The position numbers and the translations under genes were made by a program. Shown here in pieces: positions 26,031 to 34,481 of a DNA stretch of 64,000 nucleotides. The number at the start of each line of letters is the position of its first letter. Positions within the stretch are counted from its first letter, which is position 1. The notes under the pieces are model-generated. The model was not told where the DNA came from. It worked only from the letters and a program-made list of their open reading frames with translations, and made no database searches. The stretch comes from Acidiflorens sp963841945 (lineage in GTDB: Bacteria; Acidobacteriota; Terriglobia; Terriglobales; Acidobacteriaceae). The DNA lies in assembly GCA_963841945.1 (NCBI GenBank), contig CAWJFC010000012.1, positions 57,576 through 121,575 on the forward strand. Reading direction: 5' to 3'.

Positions 26031-26759
26031 ATGACTTTGATGACCACCAAGACCGTCCGCGAATATGCAATCGAAGCCCCTCAGACGATCCCCGTCTTTG
26101 AGAAGCTCGGAATCGATTACTGCTGTGGTGGAAACCGTCCGCTAGGTGAGGCTTGCGCTGCAGCGAAGGCGAGCGTTGATGCGGTACTCCAATCTCTAGA
26201 GGCTGCCATCGCCCAACCACCCCGGCCTACCGAGCGCGATCTGCGAACTGGATCGCTGGCCGAGTTGGTCTCGTATATCGTGCGCACCCACCACGTGTTT
26301 GTGCGCACTCAAGTTCCTGAAATCGAACGACTGCTCGAGAAGGTTCATGCCAAGCATGGCGTCAACCATTCTGAATTAGGCGAGGTGCGCAGCACTTTTC
26401 ACGGTCTCGGGCAGGAATTGATGATGCACTTGATGAAGGAGGAGAACATTCTGTTCCCTTACATCGAGCGCATGGAGGAGTCTGTGCTCCAGAATGATCC
26501 GATTCTGCCCCCACCCTTTGGTAGCGTTTTGAATCCCGTGCGCATGATGGAGCACGAGCACGAGGAGGCGGGCGCAGCCCTGCGGAGCCTGCGTAAAGCA
26601 AGTTGCGACTTCACTCCGCCCGAAGATGCCTGCGCCAGCTTCCGCGCACTCTATACCGCGCTGGCCAACTTCGAACATGATCTGCACCGGCACATCCATC
26701 TGGAAAACAATGTGCTATTTCCGAAGGCGCTGGAGATGGAGGACGGGTGCAGAAATTAA
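26031..26759 (+). CDS. ric: Iron-sulfur cluster repair di-iron protein (Ric/ScdA/YtfE)
   Basis: 243 residues from ATG 26031. The N-terminal ScdA_N (DUF542) domain shows TVREYAIEAPQTIPVFEKLG and IDYCCGGN. The hemerythrin-like domain follows, with metal-ligand histidines and acids in SYIVRTHHVFVRTQ, LMMHLMKEENILFPY, MMEHEHEEAG and FEHDLHRHIHLENNVLFP. Family members bind a di-iron centre and restore Fe-S clusters damaged by nitric oxide or oxidative stress. Placement after a Crp/Fnr regulator and near sodC fits a stress-defence neighbourhood. Confidence 0.94.
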   Translation: MTLMTTKTVREYAIEAPQTIPVFEKLGIDYCCGGNRPLGEACAAAKASVDAVLQSLEAAIAQPPRPTERDLRTGSLAELVSYIVRTHHVFVRTQVPEIERLLEKVHAKHGVNHSELGEVRSTFHGLGQELMMHLMKEENILFPYIERMEESVLQNDPILPPPFGSVLNPVRMMEHEHEEAGAALRSLRKASCDFTPPEDACASFRALYTALANFEHDLHRHIHLENNVLFPKALEMEDGCRN

Positions 26760-26818
26760 TATTTCGCTGCTGTTTGTTCGCTGGCGCAGAATGCGCTGCA
26801 ATGGGAAAATAGTCAGAT

Positions 26819-27678
26819 ATGCGTAAATACCTCATTGCAGCGGTCCTATTGGCCGTCGGAGAGATGCTCGTGGCCGAAGGCGCCGCGCAGCAAGCTCCGG
26901 CAGCGAAAACATCAACCTCTTCCGCCTCCAGCGCCAAGACGCCCGCCAAAAAGAACAACAACCGCCGCGGCTCCGCTCAGCCTCGCGCAAAGACAAGTTT
27001 AGTTACGCCCTCGGCATGAATATCGCATCTGGCCTTGGCGCCAACCTGAAAAAGCAGAACGTGGAAGTCGATTGGAGTCTTGTGGCCCAAGGCCTTAAGG
27101 ATGGCGCTTCCGGTGGCAAGACCCGCCTCACCGAGGACGAAGCAAAAGCGGTATTGACCGAGGTCCAGAACGATGTTCGCAAAGAGCAGCAGGAGAAGAT
27201 GAAAGAGGCTGCCGACAAGAACAAAACTGAGGGCCAGGCTTTTCTTGCCGCGAACAAAGACAAAGAAGGTGTGAAGACGACGGCCAGCGGGCTGCAGTAT
27301 AAGGTCATTACCGAAGGCACAGGGCCGAAGCCGACGGCGACCGACACGGTGGTCTGTAACTATAAAGGCACGCTGATTGACGGCAAGGAGTTCGACAGTT
27401 CCTATAAACGCGGCGAGCCAGCGACGTTCCCGGTTAGCGGCGTAATCAAGGGTTGGACCGAGGCGCTTCAACTGATGCCGGTGGGGTCGAAGTGGCAGCT
27501 ATTCATTCCTTCCGATCTTGCCTATGGCGAGCGCGGAGCGGGAGCCGAAATCGGTCCGAATTCAACTCTGATTTTTGAAGTCGAATTGATCTCGATCAAG
27601 CCGAAGGAGGCTGGTTCGAAGAGCGACGGTAAGAAGGACGAAAGCAAGCCTCAGGACCAGAACCAAGACAAGAAGTAA
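26819..27678 (+). CDS. FKBP-type peptidyl-prolyl isomerase (FkpA-like), frameshifted
   Basis: The signal peptide and linker are in one frame (26819 to about 26985: MRKYLIAAVLLAVGEMLVAE). The FKBP N-terminal domain and catalytic domain are in another, where DKFSYALGMNIASGLG resumes at about 26992. At least one single-base indel separates them; no single frame covers the gene. The C-terminal part is intact, with LQYKVITEGTG, VVCNYKGTLIDGKEFDSS and SDLAYGERGAGAEIGPNSTL, followed by a Lys-rich tail. The protein would be a periplasmic proline isomerase and chaperone. The break may be a sequencing error or a real mutation. A long terminator hairpin follows. Confidence 0.85.
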
Positions 27679-27696
27679 AAGAGGACCGCAAGATAC

Positions 27697-27743
27697 AAGC
27701 CGCGAGACTCGAGCGAGATGCTCGAAGCTCGCGGCTTTTTTAG
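27697..27743 (+). terminator. Long intrinsic terminator with heptad-like phasing
   Basis: AAGCCGCGAG (27697-27706) pairs with CTCGCGGCTT (27728-27737), with an inner stem TCGAGC/GCTCGA, followed by a T-run. The region 27681-27736 also reads as 7-nt units (GCAAGAT, ACAAGCC, GCGAGAC, TCGAGCG). The repeat class therefore appears here as a terminator. Confidence 0.85.
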
Positions 27744-27781
27744 TTTCTTGGCTCGAGCCGCTCACGCGACAGGCCGTGGAG

Positions 27782-28309
27782 CTACGCTCCCAGGAACATC
27801 ACATGCACGTAAACACCAAGGCGGACGTTGTACGCGAGATACCAGCCGATATGATCGGGATCCTCATAGATCACTACTTCATCGGTATCCCACAGCCAGT
27901 CGTTGCAGAACGCGATGTCATACGGAGCCACCGAGAAGTAATAGCCGTTGAACCAGAAGCGATTCGGGCCACCCCCGGTCAGTCTCCAGATATGATGACG
28001 TCCGAAGCCGCCTGTGAAACGGCCGTGCTCCCAAGGATGATCGAGATGATAATGAGGGTCTGCCGCCCCCGTATCGTGCCCGATCCAGTGTTTGCCGTTG
28101 TCCACGTGCGGAGCGTTTGGGTGGCCGGGCTTATTGTCGAACTGGCGGCCTTCCTGAGCGGGCGCCCCGTTCTTGACGTGTTCCGGACCGTGAGAAGGAA
28201 TGTTCTGATGGCCACCGCCTACCGAGGGCCGTCCGCTGCTGTCATGTTGCGCCAACGCTGAGAGAGAAAACACGAAACAGATCGCGAATATACCAATCAG
28301 CTTTTTCAT
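27782..28309 (-). CDS. Hypothetical secreted protein
   Basis: About 175 residues from ATG 28309 (an in-frame ATG lies four codons upstream). It has a signal peptide (MKKLIGIFAICFVFSLSALA). The first half of the mature chain is His/Gly/Pro-rich (GGGHQNIPSHGPEHVKNG). The second half is globular and aromatic (GGGPNRFWFNGYYFSVAPYD, DWLWDTDEVVIYEDPDHIG). The two-part design, His-rich linker plus a W/Y-rich domain, recalls the exoprotein at 0.9-2.6 kb. Function unknown. Confidence 0.75.
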   Translation of the reverse strand: MKKLIGIFAICFVFSLSALAQHDSSGRPSVGGGHQNIPSHGPEHVKNGAPAQEGRQFDNKPGHPNAPHVDNGKHWIGHDTGAADPHYHLDHPWEHGRFTGGFGRHHIWRLTGGGPNRFWFNGYYFSVAPYDIAFCNDWLWDTDEVVIYEDPDHIGWYLAYNVRLGVYVHVMFLGA

Positions 28310-28453
28310 ATTCTTCACCATAGTTGAGTTGGACTGTGACTACACACAAAGGAACCCTGTTCTTGCCGGGATGTTTCGGTGGGTTGAAAGGGACCGCTGC
28401 GATTGTACACGCAGGAACGAGCGCAACCTATATCGCGCAACGGTGTTGCGCTC

Positions 28454-29698
28454 CTATTCATAGCGGAGGGCTTCGATCGGATCGAGGCGCGAGGCGCGAA
28501 TGGCCGGCAACATTCCGCTGACGAGGCCGACACCAATCAGGATCACGATGGCAATCAGCAGCGTCATCGGGTTGATCATCAGCCGGATATCGCCGGCCTC
28601 GGCGTGTTTCGCGATGGCGCTATAGAGAGTCAGCCGGCCGACGGAGAGTGCCACTCCGTAGGCGAGGATGATTCCAAAGACTCCGCCCATCAGTGTGATG
28701 GCAAGAGCCTCGGCCAGAAACTGGAAGAAGATGTGGCGGCGGCGAGCGCCGAGCGCCTTCTCGACTCCAATCTCGCGCGTGCGCTGCGTGACCGAGACGA
28801 GCATGATGTTCATGAGGCCGACGCCGCCGATTCCAAGCGTCAGCGTGCCGATGAAGCCGAGCAAAATCTTCAAGCCAATCGTGACGATCTGGAACTGGTG
28901 GAGTTGCACCATCAAGTTGAAGACCTGAAGCGCGCGGCGGTCGGCGGGATTGTAGCGATGCTGATCGGCGATGACGTTGCGTATGTTCTGCTCGAGCCGG
29001 TCATACTCGTTCGTCTCATAGCTGATGAGGAACGACCCGAGATAGTGCGTATCCATGAGGTCGCCCAGGCTGGTATAGGGAACGAAGATCAGGCGATTGA
29101 TGTCGTTGCCGTCTCCATCCTGCATCTTGGCGGCATAAACGCCGATGACCTCGAAGCTCTGGCCATCGATGCGAATGTGCTCACCGATGGCATTGCGGCC
29201 GGAGAACAGTTTCTCCTTTGCCTCCGGGCCGATCACCGTGACCCGAGCGCGTTGAGCTTCGTCCTGCCCGTTGTACCAGCGCCCTTGATCGATGCTGATG
29301 GCGCGGATGTAGTAGGAAACCGGATATTCGCCCACCAGATCGAAGTCAAAGGAGCGGTTCTCGTATTGGATGGTGGCCGTTTTGCCGTTGCTCGGGGTGA
29401 TATGCGTGATCTGCGGAACATTGGTGCTCAGCAGGTCGATGTCATCGAGCGTGAGCTGGACTTTGGAGCCGGCTTTGTCGGCACCCGCCTGCATCGACGT
29501 TCGCCCCGGGACGATGAACATCATCTTCGTTCCGAACGAGGCAAAAATGTTATCGCAGGCGCGACCGAAGCCATCTCCGTATGCGAGGAGCATGCAGACG
29601 GTGGCAATTCCCCAGGCCATGCCAAGCATGGTCAGCGCGGTGCGGCGCCGATTGTGGCGCATCGCGTTGTAGGCCTCGGAGAAGATATCGCGCATCAT
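28454..29698 (-). CDS. FtsX/MacB-like ABC transporter permease (no ATPase nearby)
   Basis: The 414-residue protein has the MacB layout. One N-terminal helix (TALTMLGMAWGIATVCMLLAY) is followed by a periplasmic core (about residues 45-270) and three C-terminal helices with the FtsX motif LGIGGVGLMNIMLVSVTQRTREIGVEKALGA split over the second, ending ASRLDPIEALRYE. Such permeases act with a MacB-type ATPase in efflux, lipoprotein export or mechanotransmission. No ATPase gene lies in the window. It is downstream of a paralogue on the same strand, separated by a repeat-filled spacer. Confidence 0.9.
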   Translation of the reverse strand: MMRDIFSEAYNAMRHNRRRTALTMLGMAWGIATVCMLLAYGDGFGRACDNIFASFGTKMMFIVPGRTSMQAGADKAGSKVQLTLDDIDLLSTNVPQITHITPSNGKTATIQYENRSFDFDLVGEYPVSYYIRAISIDQGRWYNGQDEAQRARVTVIGPEAKEKLFSGRNAIGEHIRIDGQSFEVIGVYAAKMQDGDGNDINRLIFVPYTSLGDLMDTHYLGSFLISYETNEYDRLEQNIRNVIADQHRYNPADRRALQVFNLMVQLHQFQIVTIGLKILLGFIGTLTLGIGGVGLMNIMLVSVTQRTREIGVEKALGARRRHIFFQFLAEALAITLMGGVFGIILAYGVALSVGRLTLYSAIAKHAEAGDIRLMINPMTLLIAIVILIGVGLVSGMLPAIRASRLDPIEALRYE

Positions 29699-29700
29699 AT

Positions 29701-29815
29701 TAATTTGTAATTTGTGAATGGTAATTTGCGATCGTAAATCGAGAGAGCATAGGAGCTCGGTTTCACTTTAGCGACCACAAATCACCAATTACAAATTGCA
29801 GACTACAAATTCTTC
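29701..29815. repeat. Two facing 7-nt repeat arrays between paralogous permease genes
   Basis: The left arm (29701-29742) reads TAATTTG, TAATTTG, TGAATGG, TAATTTG, CGATCGT, AAATCGA. The right arm (29774-29815) reads ACCACAA, ATCACCA, ATTACAA, ATTGCAG, ACTACAA, ATTCTTC. The right arm is close to the reverse complement of the left (AATTTGTAATT / AATTACAAATT), so the spacer can form an imperfect cruciform or RNA stem. Confidence 0.6.
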
Positions 29816-31061
29816 ATTCCGCCCTCAGAGCATCGACCGGTTCCAGCTGGGCAGCCTTGCGCGCGGGATAGAGGCCTGCGATCACTCCCGCCAGAGTCAG
29901 GCTTCCGATGGCGAGGATGGCGGTGGTGGGAACGAGGCGCGGTGGATCGAAGCCGCCGGGGCCTCGATAGCCGCTAAAGACCATCATCAGACCTCCGGCG
30001 AGGCCCATGCCGATCAGGCCGCTGACCAGCGTCAACAGAATGCCTTCGGTGAAAAACTGCAAGAGGATCGACCGGTTGGTGGCGCCGAGGGCCTTGCGCA
30101 GGCCGATCTCACGGGTGCGTTCGGTGACGGCGACCAGCATGATGTTCACGACTCCAATCGCGCCGAGGGCGAGGGTTACCAAGCCGACCGTGCCGAGAAA
30201 CTCATCCATGGCGGTAAAGATCAGGCCCATGTTCTGTATCTGCTCGACGGTATCCCATTCCTCGAAGGCATTCGGGTCCCGAGAGTCGAAGCGATGATTG
30301 CGGGCGATGACCTTATGGACCTCGTCGCGGGCCAGCAAGTGGTCCTCTGCGCGAGTTGGTTGATAGTTGAGAGATGAGAGGGCATCGAGCTCGTCGACGT
30401 CCTTCAGGGGGAAGTCACTGCGCATGACCTGGTAAGGAATATAGGCGCGCATGTTGGTACTGTTCTCATCGCCACGACCGACGCGCCGCAACGTGCCGAC
30501 CACTTCAAAGCGGTAACCGTTCAGAAGAATGAAAGCTCCAATGGCGGGACGGCCCGGAAACATGTGGCGCGTCATCTCGTCGCCGAGAACGACGACATCG
30601 CGCTTCTGGGCCTCGTCAAGTTGGTTGAGCCAGCGTCCCTGCAAAAGTGGTAGGAAGCGGATGCCGTTGTATTGCGGCTCAGCGCCAATGAGTTGTCCGC
30701 TGGCAGTGGCGAATTCGCTGACCGCATGCACGTCGGTAGTCGCGATCACGGGCGCAACGGCCTTGACGTGCGGACACTCGGAGCTGACGTCAAGGTAATC
30801 GCGATAGGTGATGTGGTAGTAGCGGGCGGAGGTCATGTTGCCCTGGACGGCAGGTGCGCGCCCAGGGAAGATCATCATGATGTTCTCGCCGATCTCGGAG
30901 AGATTGCGCTTGCTGCCGTTGCGGAAGCCTTCGCCGAGTCCGACGAGAAGCAGCAGGGAACCAACGCCCCAGGCGATGCCGAACATGGTGAGGAAGGAGC
31001 GCAGCTTGTGCGCCCAGAGCGTGCGGAAGATCTGCGCGAAGACGTCGACGACCCACTGCAT
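29814..31061 (-). CDS. FtsX/MacB-like ABC transporter permease (no ATPase nearby)
   Basis: 415 residues with the same architecture as the gene at 28.5-29.7 kb. The N-terminal helix is FLTMFGIAWGVGSLLLLVGL, followed by a MacB periplasmic core (ENIMMIFPGRAPAVQG onward). The FtsX C-terminus has LALGAIGVVNIMLVAVTERT then REIGLRKALGATNRSILLQF and ends AAQLEPVDALRAE. The two permeases are paralogues and probably form a heterodimer or a tandem duplication. Their ATPase and any membrane-fusion protein must be elsewhere. Confidence 0.9.
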   Translation of the reverse strand: MQWVVDVFAQIFRTLWAHKLRSFLTMFGIAWGVGSLLLLVGLGEGFRNGSKRNLSEIGENIMMIFPGRAPAVQGNMTSARYYHITYRDYLDVSSECPHVKAVAPVIATTDVHAVSEFATASGQLIGAEPQYNGIRFLPLLQGRWLNQLDEAQKRDVVVLGDEMTRHMFPGRPAIGAFILLNGYRFEVVGTLRRVGRGDENSTNMRAYIPYQVMRSDFPLKDVDELDALSSLNYQPTRAEDHLLARDEVHKVIARNHRFDSRDPNAFEEWDTVEQIQNMGLIFTAMDEFLGTVGLVTLALGAIGVVNIMLVAVTERTREIGLRKALGATNRSILLQFFTEGILLTLVSGLIGMGLAGGLMMVFSGYRGPGGFDPPRLVPTTAILAIGSLTLAGVIAGLYPARKAAQLEPVDALRAE

Positions 31062-31600
31062 GAGAAATTAAGCCGGAGTTACTCGGAAACGATTTTAGCG
31101 GAGGACGGTCGGAGTGCGAGGGAGAATGTTATGTTTGTCCGAGTTTATCAGTTAGTAACATATCCCCCTTGAAGTGATCTTTGAAAACAAAGGAGTTACC
31201 GCGTGTTCATCGCCAGATCTTTGAGGAATAAGGACTTACCCGTAAAATATATATAAATCAATGAGATAGGGGTGTCTTTCAGTGCATTTTGAGCGTCTTT
31301 TTCTTCGTATGTTATTGAAGAATAAATATCTTACATGCAAATACGTGATTAACTGCCAGGGTTGTGCCTAGGCCGAGGAGCCCCGGCGCTACCTTCCTGC
31401 TAGGTCAAGCTTCAATACATGAAGGATGGGGCTCTTATAGGCTGGGATTTTTTATGCATCCAGACTATATTGATTCCGGCGTCGCCTTGAGCTATTCCGT
31501 TACTCCCCCCACTAGCGGTTTTGCGCATCTTGCGCTGCGCCTGCCTGGACCCGCAACCATCTTGATCGAGCGGAAGAAATTGGAAAATTGAGGAGGGCGT
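31062..31600. other. 540-nt intergenic leader with 25-nt direct repeats and a paired element
   Basis: This spacer between the divergent permease and GloVer genes holds no convincing ORF. It is AT-rich around 31,240-31,345. Two direct repeats of the form GATCTTTGA-N5-AAGGA(G/C)TTACC start at 31176 and 31216, 40 nt apart. Further on, GAGCCCC (31378-31384) can pair with GGGGCTC (31428-31434), and a T-run follows at 31448. The GloVer gene's promoter and perhaps a structured leader must lie here. No known riboswitch could be recognised. Confidence 0.5.
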
Positions 31601-32956
31601 ATGACGTCAAGCACACTTCTACCAGCGGTTCGCGAATGCCTGTCTGCTTCCAGCGTGTGTAATGGGCCCCGGCGGCGATGGACGGCGGCAGCGATGCGAT
31701 GGACTTTGATCTTCGGCATGGTGTGCGGAATATGGGCGGCAACCGCGCAGACGGCGCACGCGCAGACGTTCAGTGTCCTCTACACCTTCTGCTCGCAAGC
31801 GAACTGTACCGACGGAGCGACTCCCAATGCCAGTCCTGTGGTGGATTCGGAAGGCAACGTCTATGGAACGACGCTCGTGGGTGGCGGGGCGACGGATGGA
31901 GGGATCGCGTTTGAAATTACCGGCGGGACTGAGAAGTTGTTGCACAACTTCAATACTTTTGAGGCCGGTCTGTTTCCCGAGGGCGGGTTGATCCGGGACA
32001 CGAACGGAAATTTCTATGGCACGACGAGCGGGGGCGGCAATGACACGGTGCATTCGCTCTGTGGTAATTCGGGATGTGGCGTGGTGTATGAGCTGGGTCC
32101 CTCTGGAACGGAGACGGTGCTCTTCACCTTCTTTGATTCGGATATCCACCACCAGCAGAACTACGACGGGTTCCGGCCCTACGGGAGTTTGCTGCGCGAT
32201 GGAAGCGGAAACCTATTTGGGACGACGCTTGGCTTTGGCGCCAAGCTGACGGGATCGGTATTCGAGTTGAGCCCGAACGGCAATGAGAGCGTACTGCACT
32301 GGTTTGGAACATACAAGCATGACGGCCGATTTCCAAACGGGGGCCTGGTGATGGACTCGCAAGGGAACCTCTACGGAACGACCAACGTTGGCGGCCAATA
32401 CGGCGGAGACGAGTCGGGGACGATTTTCGAGATTAATGCGGCGGGCGTGGAGTCTGTGCTGCATTCATTTGGCGGAAGGAAGGGAGTGAAAAACGGAACC
32501 GGGCCGAATGGCGGGCTGCTTCTGGACGCGGAAGGGAACCTATATGGCACGACTGCCTGGGGAGGAAATACCTCAAACTGCGCGATCGGCTGCGGCACCG
32601 TGTATGAGTTCTCGCCCGCGGGCGTCGAGACGGGCCTCTACACATTTGCTGGAACTCCAGACGGCGCCACGCCGATGGGCGGACTGATCCGGGATGGGCA
32701 GGGAAATTTCTACGGAACGACTGAGTTTGGCGGCGTGTATGGATCGGGTACGGTGTTCAAGCTGACTCCGGCGGGTGAGGAGACGATTCTCTACAACTTT
32801 ACCGGCGGCGCGGACGGAGCGAATCCTCAGGGAGGATTAGCGATGGATGGACAGGGGAACCTGTACGGAACAACGCTCGGCGGCGGCAATCAGAATGAAC
32901 TCTGCGCACCCCGGGGAGCGACCGGATGCGGCGTGTTGTTCGAAGTGACGCCGTAG
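31601..32956 (+). CDS. GloVer-repeat (choice-of-anchor) secreted protein
   Basis: 451 residues, start supported by GAGGAGG before ATG 31601. A long N-terminal region carries the export signal (MRWTLIFGMVCGIWAATA, then AHAQ). The rest is built from repeats of about 45-60 residues, each with a G-N-x-Y/F-G-T-T core (EGNVYGTTLVGG, NGNFYGTTSGGG, SGNLFGTTLGFG, QGNLYGTTNVGG) alternating with VLHSFGG/VLYTF strands. This is the 'GloVer' repeat family, beta-propeller-like proteins common in acidobacteria and verrucomicrobia. There is no enzymatic motif. The C-terminus ends on the last repeat, without a sorting domain. Confidence 0.9.
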   Translation: MTSSTLLPAVRECLSASSVCNGPRRRWTAAAMRWTLIFGMVCGIWAATAQTAHAQTFSVLYTFCSQANCTDGATPNASPVVDSEGNVYGTTLVGGGATDGGIAFEITGGTEKLLHNFNTFEAGLFPEGGLIRDTNGNFYGTTSGGGNDTVHSLCGNSGCGVVYELGPSGTETVLFTFFDSDIHHQQNYDGFRPYGSLLRDGSGNLFGTTLGFGAKLTGSVFELSPNGNESVLHWFGTYKHDGRFPNGGLVMDSQGNLYGTTNVGGQYGGDESGTIFEINAAGVESVLHSFGGRKGVKNGTGPNGGLLLDAEGNLYGTTAWGGNTSNCAIGCGTVYEFSPAGVETGLYTFAGTPDGATPMGGLIRDGQGNFYGTTEFGGVYGSGTVFKLTPAGEETILYNFTGGADGANPQGGLAMDGQGNLYGTTLGGGNQNELCAPRGATGCGVLFEVTP

Positions 32957-32963
32957 CCGAGCA

Positions 32964-32984
32964 AGCTCCAAGCTCCAAGCTCTT
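32964..32984. repeat. Short 7-nt tandem array
   Basis: AGCTCCA, AGCTCCA, AGCTCTT lie between the convergent GloVer and M16 peptidase genes. The unit is the same as in the 24.44-kb array. Confidence 0.55.
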
Positions 32985-32992
32985 AAGGCCTC

Positions 32993-34270
32993 TTAGCAGG
33001 CTAACTGGCCGCGCGTCAGCTTAAGGCCGGTCAGATTGCCGAGGATGGTTACGGCGATTTGCTCGGTGCGGAAAAACTCTTCTGCGGTTTTCTGCACGTC
33101 TTCGGCGGTGACGGCCTCGATGCGGTCGATGAGTTCGTCGAGCGAGTAGAAGCGGTCGTAGTACATCTCTTGCCGGGCGAGGTTTGACATGCGCGCCATC
33201 GACGATTCAAGCGAGAGCATCAGGCTGCCTTTGAGCTGATCTTTCGAGCGGCGGAGCTCTTCTTCCGGTACGGGCGTGGTTTTCAGGTTGGCGAATTCGG
33301 CGACTACACTCTCGACAACTTTGACGGCCGATTCGCGGGAGGTGCCGGCGTAGACGCACATCGATCCAGTGTCGCGGTAGGGATTGAGGTCGCTGTAGAT
33401 GGAGTAGGCGAGCCCCTGGCGCTCGCGAATGTTCTGGAAGAGACGCGAACTCATGCCGCCGCCGAGGAGCGTGTTCAGAATGTAGGAGGCATAACGGCGC
33501 TCGTGCGCGATCGGGTGCGAGGGGACGCCGATGCAGATCTGAACTTGCTCGAGAGATTTCTTGTTGCGCAGGTTGATGCGCGAATAGGTTGCCGGCGCTG
33601 AGGAGTGCAGGCCATTTTGCGCGGGCTTGACCTGCTCGAAATGCTTGGCGACCAGGTCGACAAAGTTCTGGTGATTTAAATTGCCGGCGGCGCAGACGAC
33701 GAGATTTGCCGGGGCGAAATGGTGTCCGTAGAAGCGCGAGACTACCGGGCGATCAAATTTTTTGACGGTGTCGCGTGTGCCTAAGATTGGCAGGCCGAGC
33801 GAATGGTCTTTCCAGAAACTTTGCGTGAAAATCTCGTGGACTAAATAATCGGGATTGTCCTGATCCATTTTGATTTCTTCGAGGATGACGCCGCGCTCGC
33901 GGGCGATGTCGGTGGCGTCGAAGACAGGATGGAGGACGAGGTCGCTCAGGACATCCATGGCGAGTGGAAGATGCTCGTCGAGAACTTTGATGTTGAAGCA
34001 GATGCACTCTTTAGCGGTGAAGGCGTCCATATTGCCGCCGATGGAGTCGACTTGGCGGGCGATGGCTTCGGCCGAGCGCGTCTCGGTGCCCTTGAAGACC
34101 ATGTGCTCGATGAAATGGGAGATGCCGTTCCATTCGGAGTCTTCGTCACGCGAACCGGTTTTGAGCCAGATGCCGATGGAGACGGAGCGGATGTGCGACA
34201 TCTGCTCGGTGATGACGGTGAGGCCGTTCGGTAATACCTGACGGCGAATATTGCGCGTTTCTTTTACCAT
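32993..34270 (-). CDS. M16-family zinc peptidase (processing-peptidase-like)
   Basis: The 425-residue insulinase-family peptidase has the inverted zinc motif H-x-x-E-H in GISHFIEHMVFKGT (near residue 52). The distal glutamate lies in ARERGVILEEIKM and the C-terminal domain motif in LNTLLGGGMSSRLFQNIRE then RQGLAYSIYS. The size and sequence match bacterial homologues of mitochondrial processing peptidase (PqqL/YmxG type), which degrade or trim peptides. Both domains are complete. It is divergent from rlmN. Confidence 0.92.
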   Translation of the reverse strand: MVKETRNIRRQVLPNGLTVITEQMSHIRSVSIGIWLKTGSRDEDSEWNGISHFIEHMVFKGTETRSAEAIARQVDSIGGNMDAFTAKECICFNIKVLDEHLPLAMDVLSDLVLHPVFDATDIARERGVILEEIKMDQDNPDYLVHEIFTQSFWKDHSLGLPILGTRDTVKKFDRPVVSRFYGHHFAPANLVVCAAGNLNHQNFVDLVAKHFEQVKPAQNGLHSSAPATYSRINLRNKKSLEQVQICIGVPSHPIAHERRYASYILNTLLGGGMSSRLFQNIRERQGLAYSIYSDLNPYRDTGSMCVYAGTSRESAVKVVESVVAEFANLKTTPVPEEELRRSKDQLKGSLMLSLESSMARMSNLARQEMYYDRFYSLDELIDRIEAVTAEDVQKTAEEFFRTEQIAVTILGNLTGLKLTRGQLAC

Positions 34271-34481
34271 TCCGCTTCTGTTTTCTCTCTTTTCCGGGTG
34301 CTAATGCAAAGGTCAAACTAATGGTGCAACTTTCAGTGGGCTGAGTGCAGCCCTTTCAGTTCAGGCAGGTCAACAATACATTTTCCCACAAACTTGGGCG
34401 GCGCTTACGAACCTGCCTTAATTTTGTTTAACTTACGCGGATTTGTGGCCGCGATTCTCCAGGCATTACACTCAGAGCAGG

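Noticed and set aside
28403..29710. Long + strand open frame (435 codons) opposite a permease gene
   Set aside because: It is antisense to a clear FtsX-type permease, has a biased acidic composition typical of the antisense of GC-rich genes, and has no ribosome site.
31062..31600. Cyclic-di-GMP riboswitch in the GloVer leader
   Set aside because: The conserved core of either known class could not be aligned to the sequence.
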